Shown here: piece by piece, positions 18,578-27,982 of the stretch
Layout: the number at the start of each line of letters is the position of its first letter
Numbering within the stretch: the stretch's first letter is position 1
Assembly: GCA_963839475.1 (NCBI GenBank)
Contig: CAWIVH010000013.1
Location: 372,001 to 436,000, forward strand
DNA length: 64,000 nt
From: CAWIVH01 sp963839475
GTDB taxonomy: Bacteria; Acidobacteriota; UBA6911
Direction of reading: 5' to 3'
Position numbers and translations under genes: made by a program
Notes under the pieces: model-generated
Databases searched by the model: none
What the model was told of the DNA's origin: nothing
Seen by the model: only the letters and a program-made list of their open reading frames with translations

Positions 18578-19762
18578 CTAAAAACGCTCGACCAACTTGT
18601 CGATGAGAAAACTGCTCTCACGCATGGCTTGCTCGCAAAATGGCCCGAACCACTCCGCGATCAGAGCGAACTCATGGCGGAATCTCTCCTGCCCCGATTC
18701 ATCCATCCACTCGACGGTGTCTGCCAGGAACCGGGCGAAATCTTTTATCAGGGCCCTCCGTTGCGGCGATGCCAGAATAATACTGGCGTACAAAGATGAA
18801 TCCTGGGCGAACAACCTGCCAACCATTCCAAGTTCAAGTCGATAAATGGGGCTTGAAATCTCGAGAGTTCGAGCCAGGTCGACATTTCTTTCACGCAGGT
18901 ACTGGCCGAAGGCGAAGGTGGCAAAATGCCGCACTCCCTGAACCAGGTCCATGATTTCGTCGTGCTCTTCAGCGCCAATCGGCAGAACGATGTTGCCCCA
19001 TGCGGCCATCTGTTCGAGCAGCCACTGATATTCTTCAGCGCCGCGGCCGGGAACCGAAACCATCAGTTGCTTGTCCATGCTGGAGGTCGATGGCCCGAAC
19101 AGGGGGTGCAGCCCGACGACAGGGCCGGCGTGGGAACTCATCATAGCGGCCAGCGCTGCCTGTTTGACGCTGGTGATGTCGGCCAATATGCATTGCGGCG
19201 GAAGGAAGGGGCCCAGGTCCTTTATAACGCGCGGCGTGACATCAATCGGGACCGAGATCAGGGCTAAATGTATACCTCGGCAGAGCTGTGCGGCCTCAGG
19301 CCAGTCTTCGATATCAAGGATCCGGACCTCGTAACCGGAATCGCTGAACCAGCGGCCAAAATACCGGCCCATCCTTCCGCAGCCTCCTACAATCAACACC
19401 TTATATCCTGGCTTCACCCCTGCCTTGGCGGCGTGCACGGTCTGGCGCACTCGGGACTGGCGCAAAATGGTCCGGAACAATCCCTCGACGTGATCCGGAT
19501 CGAGGCCAGCTTTCAGTGCCTGATCTCTTCGTTGCGAGATCAGGTCTTCTTCGCGCGCAGGGTGGTAAACAGGGAGGTTGTGGGCGGTTTTGAGGGCGAC
19601 GACATTCTGGACACAGGCATGCCGGTCGGCCAGCAGATGGACGATTTTTTCGTCGATGGCGTCGATGCTGCGCCTCAGGCCTTCGAGCCGGGCGGTGACT
19701 TCCTCGTGCCCCTTGGTCCCGGCGGCCCCCTCAAGGCCCTCTGGATCGGCGGAGTTATTCAT
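18578..19762 (-). CDS. tyrA: Chorismate mutase / prephenate dehydrogenase (T-protein)
   Basis: Bifunctional tyrosine-pathway enzyme. Residues about 25-110 form an AroQ-type chorismate mutase (LRRSIDAIDEKIVHLLADR, then a helix ending RQSRVRQ). From about 122 is the prephenate dehydrogenase (VGGCGRMGRYFGRWFSDSG, LISVPIDVT, VGLHPLFGPSTSS). The order and length (394 residues) match the enterobacterial T-protein. The start overlaps the stop of the upstream coiled-coil gene by eight bases, suggesting translational coupling. Confidence 0.95.
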   Translation of the reverse strand: MNNSADPEGLEGAAGTKGHEEVTARLEGLRRSIDAIDEKIVHLLADRHACVQNVVALKTAHNLPVYHPAREEDLISQRRDQALKAGLDPDHVEGLFRTILRQSRVRQTVHAAKAGVKPGYKVLIVGGCGRMGRYFGRWFSDSGYEVRILDIEDWPEAAQLCRGIHLALISVPIDVTPRVIKDLGPFLPPQCILADITSVKQAALAAMMSSHAGPVVGLHPLFGPSTSSMDKQLMVSVPGRGAEEYQWLLEQMAAWGNIVLPIGAEEHDEIMDLVQGVRHFATFAFGQYLRERNVDLARTLEISSPIYRLELGMVGRLFAQDSSLYASIILASPQRRALIKDFARFLADTVEWMDESGQERFRHEFALIAEWFGPFCEQAMRESSFLIDKLVERF

Positions 19763-21131
19763 CTCTTTCCGGACCTGGCTTGAGCGTTTTTACTTTGCGC
19801 TTGAATTTCCCGAGCAAGGTGCCGGAAGGATTCAGCCCTTCGTCCGTTTCAGGGCTGATGTCTATGGTTTGCACGGCAGAGTTGCGCGAGAAGGTGATAC
19901 CCGATGAAACAGGCCGTTTTTCCTCGCGCGAAACCGACTTGACGTTATTCCCCTCATCCCCTGGAACCTCATCGAAAATTGTATCGAGAATGGCGTGGTA
20001 CGCGGGAGAATTCCCTTCCTGCGGCGTCCTCGTCAATCCTCTGGATTTCGAGTTGCCTCCCGCCTCATCTTCCCGCGAAAGCAATCCGACGATTGTGTCG
20101 ACGACCGCTCCCGATGCGGCGATCGGGGATGATGGCGCCAGCGCGTCTGCAAGGTTCCATTGGGGAGATTGCGCCTCCGTCGCGGCGGGCGGCAACTCGG
20201 GCTCGACCTCAATCTCAGGGGCCGTTGTACGCACCGTGATCGTCGAGGCAAGCTCGGAAATGGATTCCGTTTTTGGCCTGGCTGCCTCCACGACTCTTTT
20301 CGCATGAGAAGACTGGCCTGCTGCACGCAGATCGGTTCCCGTACCCTTCAACGGCTCGGCTGCTTTGGGTGGGTGGGAATCTTCCAGCGACCGAGTCGTT
20401 TCTCCCGCATGCTCTATCGCGGGGACCGGGCGTTTGCTGAGCCTGAGCGTGAGCTTTTCGAATTCCTGCATGGTCTGGGACCACTCGTCTTCCCGCTTTT
20501 TCAGGTCAGCGTCTCGCCGGTTGAGCTCATCCTCGAGAGTTGCCAGCTTCTCCAGGCTTTCGCGCTCATAGGCTTTCATCTGCAAAATGAATTGCTCCTG
20601 GGCTTTCCGCCGGTCGAGTTCCATCGACTTTTCATTCTGGTCGCGCAGACCTTTGAGTTTTTCCCGGTATTCCTGATTTTCGCGTTCATGGATTTCCCGC
20701 TGCCTGCGCTGAGATTCGAGCGCAGCCACCATTTCCGCCTCGATTCTCTGCCGCGCTGACTCACCCTCTCTCAAAGCCTGATCGCGTGCTGCAGCCGCCG
20801 ATTTGACCGCCTCCTGGACTCTCTCGAGTTCCCTGAGTTGAGCTGCTACCCGGGAGCGCACATCCCCCAACCGTTCCAGCCAGAGTTCTGTCATGGCGGA
20901 CAGCTCGGCCAGCTTCGCAAGCGATTGGACTCCCGTTTCCAGCATCGCGGCTTCGTACTCTTCATCCGAAATGTTCGCCAGGTTAACGGCCGTAATTTCG
21001 GTCTGCCCTTCCGGCATGGAGGATTGCGACCGCGCAGGCGTTTCTTTCGGGCGGATTCGATTCAGCAATTGGTAGATTTCCTGCGAAATATCCATTTTGA
21101 GGTTTCGTCCGGGTGCTCCGTTTTTGACCAT
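19755..21131 (-). CDS. Coiled-coil protein of unknown function
   Basis: The start is placed at the ATG at 21131, because AAGAAGGTG lies seven bases upstream; this gives 458 residues. Residues about 90-235 form a long charged heptad region (RELERVQEAVKSAAAARDQ to LKKREDEWSQTMQEFEKL), predicted as a coiled coil. The C-terminal half is low-complexity, Pro/Ser/Glu-rich and probably disordered. No signal peptide or membrane segment is seen, so it is likely cytoplasmic. I do not recognise the family. It overlaps tyrA but shows no link to aromatic synthesis. Confidence 0.65.
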   Translation of the reverse strand: MVKNGAPGRNLKMDISQEIYQLLNRIRPKETPARSQSSMPEGQTEITAVNLANISDEEYEAAMLETGVQSLAKLAELSAMTELWLERLGDVRSRVAAQLRELERVQEAVKSAAAARDQALREGESARQRIEAEMVAALESQRRQREIHERENQEYREKLKGLRDQNEKSMELDRRKAQEQFILQMKAYERESLEKLATLEDELNRRDADLKKREDEWSQTMQEFEKLTLRLSKRPVPAIEHAGETTRSLEDSHPPKAAEPLKGTGTDLRAAGQSSHAKRVVEAARPKTESISELASTITVRTTAPEIEVEPELPPAATEAQSPQWNLADALAPSSPIAASGAVVDTIVGLLSREDEAGGNSKSRGLTRTPQEGNSPAYHAILDTIFDEVPGDEGNNVKSVSREEKRPVSSGITFSRNSAVQTIDISPETDEGLNPSGTLLGKFKRKVKTLKPGPERDE

Positions 21132-21292
21132 AATATTCACCTTCTTATCCCCTACTTATCGGAACTCCGGCCCGATCGATATACAAAAGGTACGAATAGA
21201 TTCGCTTTTTCCGGCGGGAGTTTCAACTGAAGAATCTTTATGCTTTCGCAGTGGCCCGGAGCAGCCGAAGTGAGCTAGACTAGTTCCTGAAT

Positions 21293-21895
21293 ATGAAAAG
21301 ACTCAATATCCATCCTGTGAATCCCCAGGGCAGGCACATCAAGGCCGCGGCATCGGTTCTGAATTCCGGCGGACTTGTGATTTATCCCACCGATTCGGTG
21401 TACGGCCTCGGTTGCGACCTTTTTAACAAAAAAGCAGTCGAAAAGATCTATTTGCTGAAGGGGAACGATAAGAGGAAGCTGCTCAGTTTTATTTGTCCCG
21501 ATTTGAAGGAAATCTCCGAGTACGCGTACGTTTCGAATCCCGCTTATAAGATTATGAAGCGACTCCTTCCCGGCCCCTACACCTTCCTGTTATCCGCCAC
21601 CCGGCAGGTTCCCCGCATCCTGTTGGAAAACAGGAAAACAGTCGGTATCCGGGTACCGGAAAACCCAACCTGCCAGGCATTGCTGGCGGAGTTTGGAAAA
21701 CCGATCATCAGCACGAGCGCCTGTCTCCATAATCAGAATTTTCTGAATGATCCCGATGAGATAGCGGAAACCTTTGGGTCCACCGTGGACCTTTTCCTGG
21801 ATTCGGGGCCAGGTGGCCTGGATCCGTCCACCGTCATCGATTTGACGGAGGATGAGCCTGTTCTGGTGAGGCAAGGGAAGGGGTTGCTTCGCTGA
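21293..21895 (+). CDS. YrdC/Sua5-family protein (YciO-like)
   Basis: The 200-residue product has the YrdC fold: GGLVIYPTDSVYGLGCDL near the N-terminus, then KGNDKRKLLSFIC, RLLPGPYTFLL, RIPVPENPT-like VGIRVPENPT and PIISTSA. Members make threonylcarbamoyl-AMP for tRNA t6A (TsaC/Sua5); the sequence looks closest to the YciO branch, whose role is less certain. A -10-like TAGACT lies 11 bases before the ATG and there is no clear Shine-Dalgarno site, so the leader is very short. Confidence 0.85.
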   Translation: MKRLNIHPVNPQGRHIKAAASVLNSGGLVIYPTDSVYGLGCDLFNKKAVEKIYLLKGNDKRKLLSFICPDLKEISEYAYVSNPAYKIMKRLLPGPYTFLLSATRQVPRILLENRKTVGIRVPENPTCQALLAEFGKPIISTSACLHNQNFLNDPDEIAETFGSTVDLFLDSGPGGLDPSTVIDLTEDEPVLVRQGKGLLR

Positions 21896-22206
21896 CTGCG
21901 CTCAGGGATTCGGCGGAGGAGTCGGTTTTTCCCCGGGGTGGATCCGGAACTGTCCACTCGAAACCACGGCTATCTCATCGATAGCAAGTTGGCCGGCGTC
22001 CGCGAACGAATGCTGCGACGGTTGATCACGGCGCTTGATTCTGCGGTTCATGTGCTCAGAATAAGCAGGAGAACAAGAGCGCGCCCCACGAATCCTTCTA
22101 TCCGGGCTCCAGTGTCCGGGTTGAACAGAATGTCTCAGAATTGGCTAGACTGCAGCTATGGAGCGGGCTTTCAGCCCTTATTCCATTCATGAATCCAGTG
22201 GCTATT
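21896..22206. other. Convergent intergenic region
   Basis: These 311 bases between converging genes contain no convincing frame. A small hairpin at 22165-22177 (GGGCT, loop TTC, AGCCC) may end the redox operon, but no T-run follows it on either strand. Confidence 0.4.
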
Positions 22207-22770
22207 TCAATGTACTGGTTCAACCGAATTCCAGATTAGGTCGGGCTTCTCTGCTCCAGAACCCTGAGGTGGAACAGGCAGCACCAGAGACAGGTCCACC
22301 CGCCTGCAAGCGGACTCGTCGCAGACCTGGCCTCGGATTGCAATGCGCGCCGGCCCGGAACCGGTCCGGCGTATTTTAACTGCGAAAGTCGCCCGATCGT
22401 CATAGCCCCAGGAGAACCAGCGCAATTCCGGTTTTGAAAAATCCTTTGGAGGCGTTTGATGCCAGGCGCCTTCGACAGCGAGACCGCCGGAGATGGTGAT
22501 TTCGGTCGGCATGTCCTGGCTTAGCGGTTTTTTGCCCTGGAGCTTTTCCACCGCCCGGCGGGCATTGTCCAGGGAAAATGTATGCCAGCCCGGCAACAGC
22601 ACCGCTTCCAGTGCCAATACATCACCCATCACCTTGGCCCTGTAGGAGATCAGCGACTTTGATTCCTGCATTACGGCTACGGGTGAGGTCCAATCCTGCG
22701 CAAGGATTGCGGTTCCCTCCCCATAAAAAAATGCCGCGATGAGCAATGAATAGACCAGCCTCGAAATCAT
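22207..22770 (-). CDS. DsbD N-terminal-domain-like exported protein
   Basis: The 187-residue protein has a signal peptide (VYSLLIAAFFYGEGTAILA) and one domain resembling the periplasmic alpha domain of DsbD. That resemblance rests on LLPGWHTFSLDN, a beta-rich core and the redox-type pair GQVCDESACRRVDLSL near 158-173. The membrane and thioredoxin parts of DsbD are absent. Its ATG overlaps the stop of the upstream thioredoxin-like gene (ATGA), so the two are translationally coupled. This suggests it passes or receives electrons in the same envelope redox system. Confidence 0.75.
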   Translation of the reverse strand: MISRLVYSLLIAAFFYGEGTAILAQDWTSPVAVMQESKSLISYRAKVMGDVLALEAVLLPGWHTFSLDNARRAVEKLQGKKPLSQDMPTEITISGGLAVEGAWHQTPPKDFSKPELRWFSWGYDDRATFAVKIRRTGSGPARIAIRGQVCDESACRRVDLSLVLPVPPQGSGAEKPDLIWNSVEPVH

Positions 22771-24029
22771 TTTCTGAAATTCACCCGATAGGTTTTAAGG
22801 CTCATCTGGATCCGGCGCCCTTCGCGGATCACTCCCAGGGTCACACTTTCGCCCGGATTCTTGTGCAGCCTGATGAAAAGCTCCGGGGTATCCGCGATGT
22901 CGTCCTTCTCCGTTCCATTTACAGAGAATATTATATCCCCGACCTTCAGCTGATGGCTCTTTGTCAGTTCGGCAAACATATCAACCTGGGTCACACGGCT
23001 GGCAAATCCGTCGGTGGCGAGGCCGAGCCTGCTTTTTTCCTCCGATGCCAGAGGCGCGGATTCGAAATGGACCTTGGGCTCCACGCTGGACTGCCGGAAC
23101 GTGAGATCCGTCAGCCACCAGCGTGGCGGCAGGGAGAGTGACAGGCTGACCGCGGTTCCGTTTCTCAAGATACCGACCTGGAGCAACTGAGCGCTTCGCG
23201 GAACCTGATCCAGGCGGTATTGCAGGTCGCCAAAAGTCCAGATTTGGATTCCTCGGATGGAACTGATGATGTCGCCGGGCTTCATTCCGGCTGCCTCCGC
23301 CGCTCCGCTTACCTCTTTTACCGCCAGGCCCAGGGGAACGTCCAGCCGGATTCCCAGCGCTCCTATGTCCGGCGAGCGGTAAAGATGCGCTGGCTTGTCG
23401 AGTTTGCCCTCACGCTCGCGCTGGAGGTTCTGGAAATCTCCTATAAGATGGCACTCCACGCAAGCATAGCGGGCGTAGGTCCTTTCGATCAGGAGGGGAA
23501 TGTCGCGCGGATACTTGGATTGGGGACGCACTTCCCTCGCGAGCTTGCCGGCCAGATATTGGTCGTGAAGGTCCAGCCCTCTTACCAGCGCCAGTTCCAG
23601 GCTGCTCAGGTTCAGATAGGTATCCGGAGATTTGGCATCCCGGCCGCCGTACCTCCAGTAGATCTGCTCGTCGGCATTGAGGGCGAAAAAGTAGATCGTG
23701 GTGTTCCAGTCCCGTTCGAACAGGGCTATGTCGACGTCATCCATGCGGGTGATGCGGACGCAGACATAGCGTTCAAGAAGCTTCCCGCGGCTGGAATCGG
23801 GTGGCGACAGCACAACCTGTGCGTCGAATTCTCTTCCGGCAATTCAAGCCTCGCAGCGGAATTCCAAAAAGATCGGCTTCCCGGTGCGCTTTGCCTCGCG
23901 CAACGCTTCGGGGTAACTCTCCAGCCAGTTGATCTCCCCGGTCGCGGAACGAGGGGTGGTGCCGGCGGCGAATGCCGCCAGCACTGCGATCGTGCAAAGG
24001 CTGAAAATTCGGGCGGTATGAGACATCAT
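22767..24029 (-). CDS. Candidate selenoprotein: thioredoxin-like, CxxCH and two PDZ domains
   Basis: Two reading frames in the same phase, 24029-23844 and 23813-22767, join across one TGA at 23844-23846 to give 420 residues if TGA is selenocysteine. Residues 1-27 are a signal peptide. Then comes a thioredoxin start (EALREAKRTGKPIFLEF) with motif Cys59-Glu-Ala-Sec62. The opal codon thus falls where CxxC would place its second cysteine, and Phe-Asp follow as in relatives. CVECH at 190-194 is a c-type haem motif. PDZ domains lie at about 222-304 and 334-420. A SECIS hairpin follows the TGA. It lies 20 bases after an M3 peptidase gene and overlaps the DsbD-like gene. The alternative is a nonsense mutation. 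Confidence 0.8.
23805..23826 (-). promoter_or_regulatory. Bacterial SECIS element
   Basis: On the coding strand the lower stem CGAC pairs with GTCG, a single U is bulged, and the upper stem GCACA pairs with TGTGC around the loop GGU. All nine pairs are Watson-Crick. The loop starts 27 bases after the TGA at 23844-23846. Known bacterial SECIS hairpins have guanines at the start of the apical loop at about this distance, and the E. coli fdhF loop is also GGU-based. Confidence 0.8.
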
Positions 24030-24049
24030 CCGTTCACCAACGGCCTGCG

Positions 24050-26161
24050 CTAAAGCAGTCCGCGCTTGCGCAGCAGCGGCTCTATCGAAGGCTTTTTGCC
24101 TCGGAATTTTTCATACTGGGTCATGGCGTCTCCGGTGGCCCCTTTTTCAAGAATGTTTTCCCGAAATGCTTCGGCTGTCGCGGGATCGAAGACACCTTTT
24201 TCCTTGAAGGCTTCAAAAGCGTCGGCGTCAAGGACCGCTGCCCAGATGTAGTAGTAATAGCCTGCGTCATATCCGCTCGCGGAGCTGAAAATATGGGCGA
24301 AATAAGGGCTACGATACCGAACCACGATTTCATCCATGAGGTTGATCCTGCCCAGGGACTGTTTTTCGAAAGCCTCTGTCTCCACGGGGGCGGTTGTGGT
24401 CAGGGAGTGCCAGTTCATGTCAAGATAGCAGGCCGCAAGGTATTCTACCGTTTCGAAACCCTGGTTGAACTTCTGGCTGCCTGTCACCTTTTCGATCAAC
24501 GATTGCGGCATCGGTTCCCCGGTTTGAAAGTGACGGGCATAGATGCGCAGAACTTCAGGGTCGAATGCCCAGTGTTCCATGATCTGCGAAGGCAGTTCTA
24601 CAAAATCCCCCGGAACGTTCAGGCTTCTGTAAGTCTGATTTTGAAGCAGGGCATGCAGTGCATGACCGAATTCATGGAAAAGGGTTTCGACATCATCCAG
24701 GCTCAGCAGGGCCGGCTTGTCTCCCACCGGGCGGGTGAAATTGCCGACATTGTAAACCAGCGGGGCGATGTTTTTTCCGTCGCGCTTCTCCTGGCTTCGA
24801 AAGCCGCCGCACCATGCCCCCGCCTGCTTTACGGGCCTGGGGAAATAATCGGTGTACAAGACTCCGACATGCGTCCCATCCTTCCGCCTTACCTCGTAAA
24901 CCGTCGTCTCGTTCACATATTTGGGGATGTCGGTCCGCTCGATGAATTGCAGACCATAAAGCCGGCTCGCAACCTCGAAGGCACCCTTGCGCACGTTTTC
25001 CATCAAAAAGTAGGGGCGAAGCTCGTTTTCGTCCAAGTCATATTTGGCTTTCCGAACCTTTTCAGCGTAATACCACCAGTCCCAGGCCTGCAGTTTGAAT
25101 CCTCCTCCCTCACGGTCGATGATCGCCTGCATTTCGTCGCGTTCTCGCATCGCATTTTTCAGGGCGGGAGTCCAAAGCCGGTCGAGGAGCTCGTATACTT
25201 TCGCCGGATTTTTGGACATGTTCTTCTCTTCCACAAAGTCGGCGTGGGTCTTGTATCCGAGCAGGTTGGCGCGCTCGACACGGAGGGCCGCAATGCGGGC
25301 GACAATACCCTTGTTGTCGGCCGGGTTGTTGTGATCACAGCGCTTGATGTAAGCCTTGTACAGGCGTTCCCTGAGCTGCCGATTCCGGGCGTACTGCAGA
25401 AACGGGATCATCACCGGCTTGTGCAGGGTAAAAGCCCATTTTCCCTTGAGACCGGTTTTCTCTGCCCTCTCAGCCGCGGCATCCACGATCTCCTCCGGCA
25501 ATCCGTCAAGATCGCTCCGGTTCTCGAGGATCAACTTGAAGTCATTGGTTTCTTTCAAAACGTTTTCTTCGAACTTCAGCCCAAGGATGGCCAACTCTTC
25601 GTTGATTTTGCGGAAGCGGTCCTTTTTATCTGGAGCAAGATGTATGCCCCCGCGCACGAATTCGCGGTAGGTCTCCTCGAGAAGCTTGGACTGCTCGGGA
25701 TTGAGCCCCAACTTTTCCCGCTGAGCATAAACCGCCTTGACCCTTTGAAACAGCTTCTCGTTTAGGAAAGTGTCATCATGGTGCTTGGAAAGGCGGGGCG
25801 CGATCTCGTTGGCGATTTTTTGAATCTGGTCGTTGGTATGAGCCCCTTTGAGCCCGAAAAACACGCTCCCCACTCTGTCGAGCAAATCCCCGGTATGCTC
25901 CAAAGCCTCCACCGTGTTTTCAAAGGTGGGAGCCTGTGAGTTTGCGGCGATCAAGTCAACCTCCTTCTTCTGGTCGGCCATACCTTTGAGAAATGCAGGA
26001 AGAAAATGCTCATTTTTGATCAGCCGGAAGTCGGGAGTTTCGAACGGAGTTCGGGGATTGCTGAAAAACGGATTCGTGACGGCCTCCTTCCCGCCAGCCT
26101 TCTGCGCAGCCGCAGTCCAGGCAAGCATAAGCGCCAAAACAGCGCGTGACACAGACTTCAT
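24050..26161 (-). CDS. M3-family peptidyl-dipeptidase (Dcp-like), exported
   Basis: A zinc metallopeptidase of the thimet family. The zinc site HEFGH lies at residues 496-500 (FHEFGHALHALL) with the downstream Glu in ELPSQIMEHW. The length (703 residues) fits Dcp/oligopeptidase A. The ATG at 26161 is chosen because GGGAG stands eight bases upstream. Residues 1-20 (SRAVLALMLAWTAAAQ) look like a signal peptide, so it acts on short peptides outside the cytoplasm. It heads the operon with the selenoprotein candidate and the DsbD-like gene. Confidence 0.92.
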   Translation of the reverse strand: MKSVSRAVLALMLAWTAAAQKAGGKEAVTNPFFSNPRTPFETPDFRLIKNEHFLPAFLKGMADQKKEVDLIAANSQAPTFENTVEALEHTGDLLDRVGSVFFGLKGAHTNDQIQKIANEIAPRLSKHHDDTFLNEKLFQRVKAVYAQREKLGLNPEQSKLLEETYREFVRGGIHLAPDKKDRFRKINEELAILGLKFEENVLKETNDFKLILENRSDLDGLPEEIVDAAAERAEKTGLKGKWAFTLHKPVMIPFLQYARNRQLRERLYKAYIKRCDHNNPADNKGIVARIAALRVERANLLGYKTHADFVEEKNMSKNPAKVYELLDRLWTPALKNAMRERDEMQAIIDREGGGFKLQAWDWWYYAEKVRKAKYDLDENELRPYFLMENVRKGAFEVASRLYGLQFIERTDIPKYVNETTVYEVRRKDGTHVGVLYTDYFPRPVKQAGAWCGGFRSQEKRDGKNIAPLVYNVGNFTRPVGDKPALLSLDDVETLFHEFGHALHALLQNQTYRSLNVPGDFVELPSQIMEHWAFDPEVLRIYARHFQTGEPMPQSLIEKVTGSQKFNQGFETVEYLAACYLDMNWHSLTTTAPVETEAFEKQSLGRINLMDEIVVRYRSPYFAHIFSSASGYDAGYYYYIWAAVLDADAFEAFKEKGVFDPATAEAFRENILEKGATGDAMTQYEKFRGKKPSIEPLLRKRGLL

Positions 26162-26400
26162 GGCGAAGCTCCCATACACCGATGCGGCGAATCAAGGCCG
26201 GCATCGTATTTCTTACCCCAGGGTGCTGGCAGGCCATAGTTTGTTCAACGCTTCCCTCCCCGGTCAAGAGCCAATTTCCCTGATTCATCTTCGCGTAGGT
26301 TTCGGGAGCCGCAAAGAATACTCTTGCCCCGGTACGATCAGGAATAGAAAATGGTGGAGACTGATCTGATTGCTTATTGTTTCTATTTCTGGAGGTTAAA

Positions 26401-26431
26401 GGCCGCGCGCGGAGAGGTGAGCGGCGCGGCC
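26401..26431 (+). promoter_or_regulatory. GC-rich hairpin in the leader of the Gfo/Idh/MocA gene
   Basis: GGCCGCGC (26401-26408) pairs perfectly with GCGCGGCC (26424-26431), leaving a 15-base loop. It ends just before the GGAG ribosome site at 26433 and could hide or expose it. Confidence 0.4.
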
Positions 26432-26447
26432 TGGAGATAATCTGCCC

Positions 26448-27872
26448 ATGAAAAAGCAAAGCGATTCCAAGGCCGGGCTCAGCCGGCGTGATTTTATCGG
26501 CGGCACCGCCGCTGCCATGACTGGCATCAGCGTGATCCCTCGTCATGTCCTGGGCGGGACGGGCTACGTGGCCCCGAGCGACAAAGTGAACATTGCCATT
26601 ATAGGCTGCGGAGGCCAGGGGCGGACCAACGTGCGTTCCCTCAATCAGTTCGACGATGCTCAGATTGTCGCCGTCGCCGATCCAATCGAATTCCACAACC
26701 TCGATGCCTTCTATTACAAAGGCACTGCAGGCCGCCTTCCCGTCAAAGCGGAAATTGAGAAGCGTTACTCGGAAAAATCCCTAAATTACAGGGTCGCAGA
26801 TTACGAAGATTTTCGCGTCATGCTGGAAAAGGAGAAATCCATCGATGCCATACTGTGCGCGACACCCGACCATGTGCACGCCTATGTCTGCGTGACTGCG
26901 ATGCGCCAAAAAAAACATGTATATTGCGAAAAACCGCTGACGCACAATGTCTGGGAGGCGCGCAAAGTCGCCGAGGTCGCAAAAGAAACCGGAGTGGCCA
27001 CCCAACTCGGCAACCAAGGTCATTCCGGCGAAGGGATTCGCCAGACTTGCGAATGGATCTGGGATGGCGCGATCGGGGATGTACGGGAAGTGCACGCTTT
27101 CACGAACGCCTCGCGATGGAACAAAAAGCACACCGGTGGCAGGCCTGCCGAGGAACCGGTACCCTCGGGAGTCAACTGGGACCTCTGGCTGGGGCCGAGG
27201 GAAACCCGGCCTTACAGCTCGATCTACTCGCCGGTTAGCTGGAGGGATTTCTGGGATTTCGGCACCGCGCCGATCGGCGACTTTTTCTGTCACAATTTTG
27301 ATCCGGCGGTGTGGGCCCTCGATTTGAAGGAACCCATCAGTGTGGAGGCGAGCGCTGCCGGAGGTGTCGATTCCTATATCGCGCCGGTGGGCGGACTTTA
27401 CACCTACCGCTTCGGTCCCCGGAAGTCGATGCCCCCGGTCAAGTTCATGTGGTACGAAGGTGGATTAATGCCTCCTCGTCCCGAAGAGCTCGAACCAGGC
27501 GATCAGCTCGGTGCGAGCGGGAACGGAATCCTGTTCATCGGCGATAAGGGGATGCTGACCTGTCCCGGTTGGGCAGGTGCACCGCGCCTTTTGCCGGGTT
27601 CCAAGGACAAGGCCTACACGCGCCCGCCCAAAACCCTCCCTCGAGTTATGGGACATCATCGCGACTGGCTCGATGCCTGCAAGGGTGGGAAACAGTCGAG
27701 CGCCAGTTTTGAGTATTCTGCCGCCCTTACGGAGGTTGGACTGCTGGGGTTGGTTGCGATGCGCCTCGGCAAAAAGATGTACTGGAACGCCAAGGAGATG
27801 AAGGCGATCAATGCCCCCGAGGCCGATGAGTACTTTAAGGAAAACTATCGGAAAGGCTGGGAAGTCGTCTAG
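26448..27872 (+). CDS. Tat-exported Gfo/Idh/MocA-family oxidoreductase
   Basis: Residues 12-40 hold a twin-arginine signal (SRRDFIGGTAAAMTG), so the folded protein, probably with bound NAD(P), is exported. A Rossmann motif follows (IAIIGCGGQGRTN, about 47-59). The conserved EKP motif (VYCEKPLTHN) lies near 160. The 474-residue length and the WDLWLGP and NFDPAVWALDL segments match secreted glycoside-acting members common in Acidobacteriota and Planctomycetota. The sugar substrate is unknown. A GC-rich hairpin precedes its ribosome site. It is divergent from the M3 peptidase operon. Confidence 0.9.
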   Translation: MKKQSDSKAGLSRRDFIGGTAAAMTGISVIPRHVLGGTGYVAPSDKVNIAIIGCGGQGRTNVRSLNQFDDAQIVAVADPIEFHNLDAFYYKGTAGRLPVKAEIEKRYSEKSLNYRVADYEDFRVMLEKEKSIDAILCATPDHVHAYVCVTAMRQKKHVYCEKPLTHNVWEARKVAEVAKETGVATQLGNQGHSGEGIRQTCEWIWDGAIGDVREVHAFTNASRWNKKHTGGRPAEEPVPSGVNWDLWLGPRETRPYSSIYSPVSWRDFWDFGTAPIGDFFCHNFDPAVWALDLKEPISVEASAAGGVDSYIAPVGGLYTYRFGPRKSMPPVKFMWYEGGLMPPRPEELEPGDQLGASGNGILFIGDKGMLTCPGWAGAPRLLPGSKDKAYTRPPKTLPRVMGHHRDWLDACKGGKQSSASFEYSAALTEVGLLGLVAMRLGKKMYWNAKEMKAINAPEADEYFKENYRKGWEVV

Positions 27873-27982
27873 CCCAAGGGGTTAAAACAGTATCCGGACT
27901 CGAATGAATACGGATGTCTTGTCGGAATGACACCTGCAAGATCTGCGTGCATCCTCAGCAATCCGCGTCCCGCGGTCCTAAC

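Noticed and set aside
22165..22177. Hairpin GGGCT-TTC-AGCCC as terminator
   Set aside because: Only five pairs and no T-run on either strand; too weak to call.
23844..24029. A separate 61-residue gene ending at the TGA
   Set aside because: It stops in the middle of a thioredoxin fold that continues in the same phase, so it is the front part of the selenoprotein candidate.
24293..25765. 490-codon frame opposite the M3 peptidase
   Set aside because: Antisense shadow; the peptidase has an intact zinc motif and full length on the other strand.
26010..26696. 228-codon minus-strand frame across the M3 peptidase and Gfo/Idh/MocA starts
   Set aside because: It would overlap two well-supported genes and a likely promoter region.
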